Assembly: GCF_002127325.2 (NCBI RefSeq)
Contig: NC_035444.2
Span: 34,736,904-34,800,903 of the forward strand
Length of the DNA stretch: 64,000 nucleotides
Direction: 5' to 3'
Origin: Helianthus annuus
Lineage: Eukaryota; Streptophyta; Magnoliopsida; Asterales; Asteraceae
Positions 33,509-44,006 of the stretch are shown piece after piece. The notes beneath the pieces were generated by a model, which was not told the DNA's origin, did not search any database, and was given only the letters and a program-made list of their open reading frames with translations. Position 1 is the first letter of the stretch. Each line of letters opens with the position of its first letter. The translations under genes were made by a program, and so were the position numbers.

Positions 33509-34685
33509 CCGGGAATTGGGTCTAGCCAAGGACCCTTATAAACGTGGCGCACCACGGAGGCATTCCGCGGACCTATCCTTAGTTTAGTTTAATCTTTTAG
33601 TTTTTGCAGAATAAATCACACTCATGGTGGTAATGGATGAAAAAGGGAACGAGAAAAAAATGGAACCATGCAGAAGAACAGAACAAACCGACAAAAATCT
33701 CCAAAACAGAAGGCTCCACACGGGCCGTGCCCAACCAACACGGCCCCGTGCTGAGCCCCCTGCAGGAAATCACCCAGTTCAGGTAACTGGACACGGGCCG
33801 TGTTCAGCGAACACGCCCCCGTGTCCAGGCTTCTGTTTCAATTCTATAATTTTTGTTACTGGCACTTGACCACGGGGCCGTGCCCGGTCAACACGGGGCC
33901 GTGTCCAGAGTGCCAGTAACACAAATCTTTGTTTTTAAACACACTTGTACATATTCTAATCAACCAAAAACTCTATTTTTGGACACATTGAGGACAATGT
34001 GTAATTTAAGTGTGGGGGGGATGCTAAAACCTTGAAATTTTGCAAAATCCTAAAACAAGCCTTACACAAAACTCTATTGGAACCGCTAAACACCCCAAAT
34101 TTTTTTCAAAAACTTTTTCATTTTTTTTATTTATTTACTTGTCTTAGTTTAAGTTGGGAATAACAAGTTATAAAAGGGTTATATTTTTACAAACTTACAA
34201 CCGATAGCGTCGTGATAAAAAGAACTAACATAAGAAAATTATGAAACGGTATAACAAGTCTAGCTAAAATTCGATTATATATGCTTGGTCACATTAAAAA
34301 CCCATTCCCACAAAAAAGTGAGTTTTGAGCCTTGATTGAGCATAAAAATACACATACTTAGATTAAATGCTCATTTTTCGTTTCTTGTGTGAATAGCCGC
34401 TCGGTCCTTACAAATCTAGAACTTGCCACGACGATACATTCCCGGTCCTTACCAACTTAAACCCAAGTAAGTAAATGATGGAGGCATTAGGACTAACTAT
34501 TTTTCTTTCAAAACCATTATTTTTTTTTTTTACCTACCCAAAACCCCCCTAGAAAACCCCTTTGAGCCTAAACCTTTCATTTCATTACCCCCAAAACAAT
34601 TTTCTACCCACCAAAAACCTTTTTCATTTTTTCACCTTTATTTTAGTGACAAACTCGGTTTTTCATAAACATACCTTTACGTGAC

Positions 34686-34744
<59 letters not shown>

Positions 34745-35320
34745 GTCAAAAACAAACATAAGCTACAAAAAGCTTGTTTGGAGAAATACTTCAAAAATAA
34801 ATGTCACCAAAAATAAGGTATTTCACGAAAAACCGACACTTGTTACAATTTTCGCCCTTTTTACTAACCACTAACCAACCACCCACCTTTAAACCCAAGC
34901 CTTCACCCCAAAAGACCTCTTGATATTTACAAAGGTAAAAAGTTAAAAAGGAGGAGGATTGATCGCTTGGCAAGCATATGGAAAATGTAAATCCGTGCCG
35001 CTCTCAAGCGATTCACTTAAATATACACCCTCGGCCGAGTGATTGAGTGATCTCCCGTGAGGTATGTGAACTTGTATATAAATGGAATTTTAATAAGGCA
35101 TGCTATGCCAAATTAAGTAGTTTATCTTATGAAAAGTTCAAAATAAACCATGACGAATAAGATTGTAAATAAGGTAAAAATAGAACCTATACAAACCTTG
35201 GATTCCCGACACTCTAGGACAAGTTAAAAAACTTCTCTTCTACCTATTCCATTTGGGAGTGTAAGCCACATTAAAAGAGTTTTGCTTGAGGACAAGCAAA
35301 AGTTCAAGTGTGGGGGTATT
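33509..35320 (+). other. AthC region between protease and 3' LTR
   Basis: No RT, integrase or envelope-like frame is present. The region has palindrome pairs at 33719-33750, 33792-33823 and 33871-33903, a TA microsatellite at 34694-34741, and a GTGTGGGGG-type purine tract directly before the 3' LTR. Confidence 0.75.
34694..34741. repeat. (TA)n microsatellite, about 24 units
   Basis: An uninterrupted TA run following an A run inside AthC. Confidence 0.95.
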
Positions 35321-37015
35321 TGATGTGTGTAAAATGCAACATATAAAACACATCATTTAAGGCATAAAACTAACCCTTTTTAAATACTAATGTTGGAAAA
35401 AGAGTGTTTTTGTCTTCCTTTTGTATTTTCAGGATGAAATGAGCTCAAAATCACAAAAGAAGCAAAAAGACCACTAATTCTACCATAAATACAAGAAAAG
35501 GGACAAAAGTAAACTGCCCGGACCCTCAACGGCACCTCCCAAGACAAAGAGAAGAGAACAGAAGTCTGAACACGCCCCGTGTCCAGTGAACACGGGGGCG
35601 TGCCCAGGAAGCAGCAGAAAAGACAAACCAGTAGAAGCTTCCATTGCTCACCACGGGGCCGTGCCCAGCGGACACGGGGGCGTGTTGAAAGTACAGCAGG
35701 CGCATTAATTGTAATTCGCAATTACAATTAATGAAGAGAGAGAATGTCAGACGGGCACGGGGCCGTGTTCAGCGAACACGGGGCCGTGTCCAGCGTTCTG
35801 TTCAGCCTATAAATAGAGGAGCTTGGCTTCATTCTCTCTCATCCCTTGGCACACCACCTCTCTCACACTTCATCCACCACCCACCACCACCATAACACCA
35901 TCATCCACCACCATCATCCATTGTCCATCATAGAGTGTGTGAGTCGTCTCGGGATACAAGATTGATCGTAAGAGTTCTTGACAATCAAGGCCATGTTTGC
36001 CTAAGTCTCTTACATCACTTGGTGAAGACAAGTGTTTAGTATAATACTTTTTATTTTTAATCTTTTGCACTTTTTATTTGGTTTTGTATTAATGACTTTA
36101 ATAACTAGTTACTTATGTTGAAGGTGATCTTTCCTTATCGTTTGTCCGTGGTGTCTTGGCATTATTTTACTGTCTATATAAAATAAAAGATTTTCACCAT
36201 TCATATCTCCACGGTCTATATGGAGGTATGTTGGCTACCTGGTCGGGGGTTAAGGGAACGGTTTGGTAAAGGTCTTGCCCTTGTTCAGCGTTTAGAGGTC
36301 CTGCTTGGGACCTGGGTCAAATTTAGTAGGATCTCCTTCAATGCCCATAGGTATTGGATGGCGGGGATCCAAACTCTTTGACCCCCTCATAAGCTAACTA
36401 CTATTAATACTATAACCCGGCTATTTAGGACTGTATCCCTGCTGACTCAGACTACTTAGCCGAGGGTAACGTCACCGCCAAAAGCGGGGCCTACCATAAT
36501 TTGCATTAATAACTTAATTCATTATCTTTCAATAATCCGACCCTTTAGGATTGTATCCTTGCTGACTCAAACTACTGGGTTGAGGGTAACGTCGCCTTCA
36601 AAAGAGGGGCCTACTACAATAACTAAGATAATCTCTTAAACAAGTGCAAAAGTGCGAAAATAATCAAAGGTTATACTAATACACGTGTCGGATCCAAGTG
36701 ATTCATCTTGTCTATCTGTTTTTTATTTTATTTTCTTTTTCAGCATTTAGTTAGTTTTTATTTTTCTTAGTTTAAAACATTTTTCTAACTTTTTGATTTG
36801 ATTAGACGTTGAGGATAAACCGGTATTAAAAGCTCTTGTGTCCTTGGACGACCTCGGTATCTTACCAACACTATACTACGTCCACGATGGGTGCACTTGC
36901 CCATATGTGTGTTTAGTGTTAGTAAATATCGTGTTTTATAAATTTAAAACTTGGCTAAAAGTGTAAAAAGGGCTTAAATATATATCTAAAAATATAACAC
37001 ACTTCACGCACATCA
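35321..37015 (+). repeat. AthC 3' LTR
   Basis: Same length as the 5' LTR (1695 bp), with one base difference seen. The polypurine tract AGTGTGGGGGTATT directly precedes it (about 35307-35320). Confidence 0.94.
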
Positions 37016-37020
37016 CAGAG

Positions 37021-38831
37021 CTCTGTGGCTCAGTATCAGTCTTCTGCGCCTCCGCATCAGACTTTCCTTTCCCAGCATCAGAAAACCGCAGATCCAAATT
37101 ATCCCCATCAGGGGGACTAATAAGATTGTTGGATGAATCCACGGTATCAAAAATCTGGGTTGCCACATCCTCTGCGGTACCCTCTGTCCGCACAGTCGGC
37201 TCCGACACCACCTTGGCAGGGGGTGTCGATGGCAATTCAGTTGCACCCGCATCCGTGGCACGCGGGGGCGACTCCGGAGCATCAAAGATGGAAAAATCTT
37301 CATCTTGAGGCTCTGCAAAAAACAACGTCAAATAGCTATCAAAACAAGTTACACATAACAGTTAAGACAAGCTAGCCTACACTTACCAATGACAACCGCA
37401 GGTTTTTTCTGCGTCGGAGCGGACCTTCTGGTTACCAGCCTCCGACGTTTGGTTTCAACACCACCAGCAGCTTTTTGCTCTGGCCTTCTCTTCTCACCAA
37501 TCACAGGGGGACCCGCAACTGTCCCTCCCGCGGCCGTCTCTTCTGCCTGCTTCCTCGCAGCACCAGAATGCGACCCCAAGGCTGTACCCAAACCCTCAAG
37601 GGTATCAGATACTATCACATAATCCTTGTGTCGACGAAAAGAGGAGTGAGAGATACCTGCCGCCTGCGGCACCAAATGAGGCACAGTAGTGACCTCCTTT
37701 ATCTTCTTTTGGCGAAAGCGCACGCCCTTCACAGTCTGCCTTTTGGGCACACCTTTCGCTTCGGGGTCCCCTAAGGCCCCAAGATCACCTGCATGGAATC
37801 AATACGTCAATAAACCAACATTCTCAACACAAGTGACAAAGCTTGGATATTATACCTTTGCCTGACGGCAACTCAACTACCAGTGCAGCCTCAGTAGGCA
37901 CCCGGAAGTTACTACGGATGATAGTATTGTGATCCTTTTCACCACCCGCACAAACCACGGTCTCAACCGTACCCAAGAAATCCGGGGCAAACATCCTCCA
38001 TGCAGGAGCATTTTCTGATAGCAAACACAAATATCAGTAACGCACACAAAAATAAGGAACGTAAACAGATAAAAAGTACGTACCACCGCTCTTCTCCCGC
38101 ACCACGGGTTTCGAGTTCTTGCTCCTCCTCAACATCATACGCAACAGCCATAGTTGCGTATTGGTCAGCTTCACGGTCTCTATGGTCTGCAACTGAGGAA
38201 ACCATTCCACTGACTTCGAGCTAGGGACCGCAATGGTCTCCGCGATGATCGTCTCGGTCACATTCCGAAACGTCATATCTGCAACAATGGCAGCAGCTTT
38301 GATGTAGAAGAATTTCTTCTTCCACATCGTCATCCCCTTGGGGGGAGTCATCAGCTTGGGGGTACCGTCTCGTTGACGGAAAGAAAAGAACCCCATGGAC
38401 ACTGTCATCTGATAGAACCGTCGGAAATCTCCAACGGTAGGCTCTATACCAAGAGCACGGAAGGTGAACTCAAAGTTTCGAATCCGAATCATACCAAACG
38501 GACTCACTTGAGAAATGTGGACCTTGTACCACTCCAAGACATCCACTACAAACACCGTCAACGGTAACCGGAGATTACAGTCACCAAAAAAGTCGGCCCA
38601 CATGGTCACATAACCGGCCGGAGCGTCGGCACCAGTATCACCCTCCGATGGATATTGAGCCCCATATTCAGGGGGCATTTGGACAGTAAGCATAAGATTG
38701 TCAAAAGACTTCTTGGTCCACCTTAACGCCGGTAAACCAACACCGGCAGCCCCCTCGTCTTCTACTTCAGCCATTACCGGCTGTTCAAGGTTTTCACCCT
38801 CCACATTGTGTGGATTCGATGGTTCAGCCAT
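37021..38831 (-). pseudogene. TatB antisense gene, exons 1 to 4a
   Basis: Exon 1 (38831-38084, 748 bases) starts MAEPSNPHNVEG and carries a domain resembling Transposase_28 (putative gypsy-type): LPLTVFVVDVLEWYKVHIS, IRIRNFEFTFRALG, WKKKFFYIKAA. Exon 2 is 38014-37856, exon 3 is 37788-37387 (basic, Lys/Arg-rich with KRRPEQK and KRRR, possible nuclear signals), and exon 4 starts at 37312. Donors are GTACGT, GTATAA and GTAAGT, and acceptors end in CAG. AthC interrupts exon 4 at 37020. Before that insertion the 2997-base coding sequence was open throughout. The frame over introns keeps phase at all five junctions. Its role is unknown; I would not call it a transposase on this evidence. Confidence 0.8.
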
Positions 38832-40651
38832 CAAAAATATTCAAGAAACAAAAGATGGTGAACGGAAACACCAGCAACCTCACCGGAATTTCAGAAAAAA
38901 TAGTCGGAGAAGACAGAACAGTTTCTCTCTCAAACGGCAAATTTTTTTGAATTTTCGAACAAGTGAGGGGAAACCACGAACGGCTTCCCCTTATATACCC
39001 ATCGCAATTAATGCGGAGGGAGAAAACAAATGATCACGTTCAAAAAGAGCGAATCATAGGACACCACGTGTCGAGCGCCGTTTCCGCTGACGGTTATCAC
39101 GCGCGCGTGGCCGCCCACGCGCCTGACACAAGAGACGTTTACACTCTTCGCTACAGTGCATTTAATGCCTCGGACAGTGCAAACGTCCTTTCATTTCAGC
39201 ACATGCCAGGAAGATCTCACCAACTTCCACCAACTCACACGTGCGTCCAGCCACGTATGCAACAAAAAGCGACTACATTATCCAATTATAAGCGGCATGC
39301 GGTTTCTCTGGTATACCGCACCATAACCCATACCGCATGTCGTTTTTTAACATACCCCTAAAAATAGGTAAAAACATATCTCTACACTATAAGGGGGTAT
39401 AATACCTATCCGCACTACCCACGAGCACACGTGGAATATGCGGCCTTCCTACACACGCGCCCGTTCAGGTGTGTCAGATGCTCAGAACCAGCGCTGGCCG
39501 TTGGACTGAACCGCATCTCAGACAAGGGGGAACTGCATTGCCTTCATTTTCTTCAAGCTTCAAATCCCTCCTGCCCGGTTCACAACCGCAGAGGGTACAT
39601 GAACACCTTCTTTAACAAAAGGAAGGAAGGGTATGCACGCGAACGCACATCAGCAACCCTGTCTCCTGAACCTTCAAGAGCTACATCCGACCCGCACCCA
39701 CTTCGAGCAAATGTGGTAATGCAAAACCACAGACATTCACGAGGAGCTACGGACATAACCATAGCTTCCGCAGAGTGGTTGCTACGGAAGAGCCAAGCTC
39801 ACTCCACATCACCGAACAATGCTACTGCATGGCAAACTCGGTATTGGAGCGGGAAGGTAAGTGGCTCCAAAACGAATGCAGAACAGCGCTCTAAATAAAC
39901 TCTCGTCGAACAACAAGCGTCCGAACAGCGGTAACAAGTCTGCTTATGACTTTGTTAACCCGATTATGGGCCGCATAGAATAAACAATGGCGGGCATACA
40001 CTTGCCTATGACCATGTTTATTTACCCATAGTATGAATATACATTGTTCGACCAAACATGGCCAACAATGACGCAACGAGGTAACCGCAAAGAACGTGCG
40101 GTTACTAGAGAGCTATGACGATAAACACGAAAACCCCACAAAAAAGGGATTGTCGTCTCATAACTCGATGCTGAACATAGAGCTTGAGCAAAGCACTCGC
40201 AAGCATCAACAACTTTTTGATCCCAGTCTCAAAGATTGGTCCAAAAGTTTCTTTTCTTCTTCATGCACCAATTCAACAATTGGTATGAAGAAAAGCCCAC
40301 CTTTAAAGGATGGGAAACCTCCACATACCTTCGAACCACCATCTCAGAGGTTGGTTCGAAGTTTGTGCAGCATTACTAACAAGGTCTCCAAGAGACCTTC
40401 GGCACAACAACAGGTGGCAGACCACCTGGTGACATAAATCGGCTGAGAATCTCGCATCAGACGAGATTCCTTCACCGATACGGAAGAGGCGTCAGAGGAC
40501 CCTTCCGGACCTCCAGCTCCATTTACATACAGAAAAGACCACACATGGTCTAGGATCTTCTCCAGACTCCAAACTACCTTCCAAACACCATAGTCCAGTA
40601 CTCCTCCCACATACACCTTGTATGTGGCAGCAACACTAGACTGGGGGGACT
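38832..40651 (-). promoter_or_regulatory. TatB region upstream of the antisense gene, to the polypurine tract
   Basis: On the minus strand TATATAAGG (38997-38989) lies about 160 bases before the ATG at 38831, the same spacing as in the TatA copies. GCGGT/ACCGC words and a G-box-like CACGTG (39066-39071) are scattered upstream. On the plus strand CTGGGGGGACT (40641-40651) is the polypurine tract. The plus-strand frame at 39431-39898 has no recognisable motif. Confidence 0.5.
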
Positions 40652-41593
40652 TGAAGGGGTATGGTCCCAGATCTCGCGTCAGCATCGACCGCGAGTGACC
40701 ATTACCCTTATCAAAACCCCCACTAGCCAACAACCCACTTGTGCCCATGCGGGAACGCATCGACACAAGGGTTGAATCCAATCTATCTAGTAACAAAGGA
40801 GGACTTACATGGAACAGGAGAACGGTAGAGTGATGCGACATAGCATCACATCTGGTGTACGAAAACGGAAGTATTCACAGCGACGCGGCATCGCACCGCG
40901 TCCAGTGAACACTTCTATCAATACAGGAAAGCCTTACCTTAGGCATAGAAGGAGATGAACGTAGTGGTACGGCTGACACCGCACCATACGGACATTTTCG
41001 TCACGACAAGGGATGCAGGCATGACGACGATGCGGCTAGCACCGCATCTCGCGTATTCCTTGATCACAAGTAGGAGACGCGGTAACTTCAGATGTTACCG
41101 CACGTAGCGATGCGGCTTGCACCGCATCCTATGTACTCAAGCAAGTGGTACTGACACCACAGTGCAAGTGGCACCAATGACAGTTACCTGTCAGAGCTAC
41201 GTAAGCAATGGACTGACGTGGCGTAACCTCCATAACCGACGAGCCTGACACACCTGAAAAGGGGCAGCACGTCGTCAGTCCATCCATCATCATCCTCCTC
41301 CACTCCTCGGCTATAAATACCAACCCCAAACCAGGTTTGAGGTATCTTCTCACAACTCTCTCACTACTACTACTATCTTACTTTGCTTCCCAAGCAAACT
41401 ACTGATTCTCACACCGGAGAGTGGTAACAAGGAGCACCCCCCACCCCATCCTCCTTGTTACGAGTCACGGCTTGTTTCCTTGTGCAGGAGATCAACCACC
41501 GGTGATCCAGCCAGCGATCCTCGAGAGGAAGGGATTAACCCTTCTTGACGAGACCAGTGAGTTAACCCCGCCCGGGTAACCATTGTTTCATCA
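40652..41593 (+). repeat. TatB 3' LTR
   Basis: 942 bp, identical to the 5' LTR except for three transitions. TSD GATCC follows at 41594-41598. Confidence 0.93.
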
Positions 41594-41598
41594 GATCC

Positions 41599-43211
41599 TC
41601 TCAGGCTCAAGGATCCTCACAGGCTCAAGGTTCCTCCTTCCAGAGTTTAGGTGACAAGGTTAGGTGGACAAGGAAGAATGACAAACCGTCTGCCACCGAA
41701 GACGAATCGAAATGGTGTGCTTACCATGGGTATTCTGGTCATCTCATAGATGAGTACATAGCATTTAGGAAGGAGATAGGTTATCTTTAGAGCAAAGGAT
41801 ACTTGAAGGAATTGCTTGGAAGGAAAAGGTCAAGGATCAAGTATCCTGAGAAAATTCCTGAAAAAGCTCCTCCTCCACCATCCGATGCTTGAATCATCCA
41901 TTTCATCTCCGGAGGTTCTCAGCAGCTAAGAGACGTGCAAAGGAAACAAAGATGGAGAATGGGGGCAAACCTGTTCGGACCTCCATCCTTACCCAGAAGA
42001 AAGTGATATCATATGATGAGGATAACTGTGCGGACATTCAGGATCCTCATCACGACGGTGTAGTTATTACATTATTTATATCTAACCGTTTTGTTCGCAG
42101 GATTCTCATTGATGGGAAAAGCTCAGTGAACATAATCCAGTTGGATGTCCTCGATAGAATGGACATCCTTGAATCCGATATTGTCCAAAGATCATCTATC
42201 CTTGGAGAGACAAAGATTACATTGGGGGACACCAAACTTCCTATCTACATAGAGGGAGTAAATTATGTTAAAAAATTTTTTTATGTTATTGATTGCTTAT
42301 CTTGCTGTAACATTATCTTTGGCAGGCCATGGATACACGATATGAAGGCAATCCCTCTCAACATATCATCAACGTGTCAAGGTCCCAACTCTATGAGATA
42401 TGGTGAAGATAGAAAGTGATCAGCAGGAGGCAAAAAACTATTACACTTCTTCAAAGAAGCCAGCCTCCAAGGAGCAAGACATCATGGAGGCAAGAGAGCA
42501 AGACGTCAAGGATGTTATGTTGAACTCAGAGGATCCTGAATCCAAAATTTTTATAGGATCTGGATCCTAGACAGTATTTAGCAGGATTTAGTATCCTTCT
42601 TGGAAAGAAGAAAATCTACCTTCGCTTGGAAACATGAAGATATGACAGGTATATCTAAGGATATTATCACTCATAAACTTGGCATTGACAGGTCATTCAA
42701 ACCAATCCACCAAAAAAGGAGAGAGTTTGCAATTGAAAGGAATCCAAGAAGAGGTAGACAAATTGCTCAAAGACAAGTTTGAGTGGACTGATAGGCATGA
42801 AGCTGCACTTAACGTTCTTAAGGATCATCTATCCTCAGCACCAGCCCTGATGAAACCAGAAAATGGAGAATCGTTATCCTTATACTTAGCTATTTCAGCT
42901 AAAGTAGTAAGTGTGATCCTAGTTAAGGATCATGAAGGTTCTCAACATCCGGTATACTATGTAAGTAAAATTCTACTTGATGCTGGACACTCTTCATGGA
43001 TGGAGCTTCAAATGTTAAAGGAACTGGACAAAGCACACTACTAAAATCGCCACAGGGGGACATTATACCCCAATCCATTGCATGTAAATTCCAAACCACT
43101 AATAATGAGGCAGAGTATGAGGCCTTTATAGCAGGTTTGCAATTAGCGAACAATATGAGGACCAGGTATCTTCAAGTATATGTAGATTCTCTATTAATTA
43201 CTAATCATTAT
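41599..43211 (+). pseudogene. TatA-3 gag tail, protease and pol remnants
   Basis: After TatB the gag repeat resumes and runs straight into the zinc-knuckle region (CAYHGYSGHLIDEY, last cysteine lost), so the capsid segment is missing. A stop follows at about 41789. The protease region is recognisable (ILIDGKSSVNII, where intact copies have DGGSS), then the start of pol (HEDMTGISKDIITHK). At about 42745 the frame jumps from the RT beginning to the end of RT/RNase H (FEWTDRHEAALN), so the RT core with YIDD is deleted. The second RNase H is cut by TatA-4 at 43211. Several frameshifts are present. Confidence 0.88.
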
Positions 43212-43928
43212 TGTTGGGGCTGGATTTTACTATAAATGATCCTTATACGTGATCCTGACAAGTGATCCTTGTTTCTTTGGCAGATAGTGATCCTCAGCCA
43301 GACTTCAGGATCAGGATCATGGGACGATATGGTGATCCTTATACTAACGGTCATTTTCGATTACTACAATATTATTTTGCAGGAATATCTAGCAGGATAT
43401 GCCCTACATATCATGATCCAGGGACGCGCTTTTACAAATATGGCAAGAGCTGAATTGAAGATGAACGTTGTGCCGGATATGGAAACATGGCTTGATCTAA
43501 GGGCAGCAATTTAGGCTAGATTATCTTTATTTCTAAAGGGGTAATGAGCTGATTAGTGGTCTATCTACCTAAAATAAGTTACCTACACATGTATAAATAC
43601 CCATCTTCCTCATTCGGAAGAACACACACAACATACGACACAACTCTCAACACTTAGACACTCAGTGATCCTTGTACTCAGCTCATTATCATCCGAAGTT
43701 GTAACTACATTTTTGTTATATTGAAATTGGTGATCGGTAGTTGCCATCACCCGAGGTTTTTTATGCCGGAGATCATACATTGATCAAGGGCTTTTTCCTC
43801 GTATAAATCATTGTGTCTTTGCATCTTTATCACAGAAGTGATCCTTTACTTTCATAGCTAACCAAGCATCATACCCCATTTACATAAAGTTTGGTTACAT
43901 TATCCTTGTGTGATTTTTGACCAAAACA
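43212..43928 (+). repeat. TatA-4 5' LTR
   Basis: TGTTGGGGCTGG to GACCAAAACA, with TATAAATA at 43592-43599. The first 130 bases contain seven GATC words. Confidence 0.95.
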
Positions 43929-43931
43929 GTT

Positions 43932-43948
43932 TGGCGCCCACCGTGGGG
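43932..43948 (+). other. TatA-4 primer-binding site (tRNA-Lys type)
   Basis: TGGCGCCCACCGTGGGG lies three bases after the LTR. All 17 bases match the 3' end of plant tRNA-Lys(CUU) from memory. Confidence 0.8.
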
Positions 43949-44006
43949 CAATTGGTGCTTCATTCATAAAGAAAATCCTTTGTTCGAAATCATTTCAAAG
44001 AGTTAC

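Larger units (their letters stand above)
29180..37015 (+). mobile_element. AthC: Athila-like element with gag-protease only
   Basis: The 1695-bp LTRs lie at 29180-30874 and 35321-37015. I see one difference (A at 29555, G at 35696) and the duplication CAGAG (29175-29179 and 37016-37020). The primer site is TGGCGCCGTTGCCGGGGA (30881-30898), the tRNA-Asp type used by Athila. One long frame codes for gag and protease; RT, RNase H and integrase are absent. The nearly identical LTRs mean it moved recently with enzymes from elsewhere. It sits in exon 4 of the TatB antisense gene. Confidence 0.93.
20681..41593 (+). mobile_element. TatB: second Tat-lineage family, with a long antisense gene
   Basis: The 942-bp LTRs lie at 20681-21622 and 40652-41593 with three differences, all transitions (21229, 21251, 21442). 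The duplication is GATCC (20676-20680 and 41594-41598). Without AthC the element is about 13.1 kb. Order: LTR, short primer site, gag (21682-23214), protease-pol (23201-26962), an antisense six-exon gene (38831 back to 27634), promoter region, polypurine tract near 40640-40651, LTR. pol looks complete, but the gag end appears deleted and out of frame with pol, so autonomy is doubtful. Confidence 0.93.

Noticed and set aside
39431..39898. 155-codon plus-strand frame in TatB upstream of its 3' LTR
   Set aside because: It lies in the antisense promoter region, lacks any known motif and is Ser/Arg-rich in the way of chance frames in GC-richer DNA.
40096..40437. 113-codon frame next to the TatB 3' LTR
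   Set aside because: It has no motif and spans purine-tract flanking DNA; no homologous frame is seen in the other elements.
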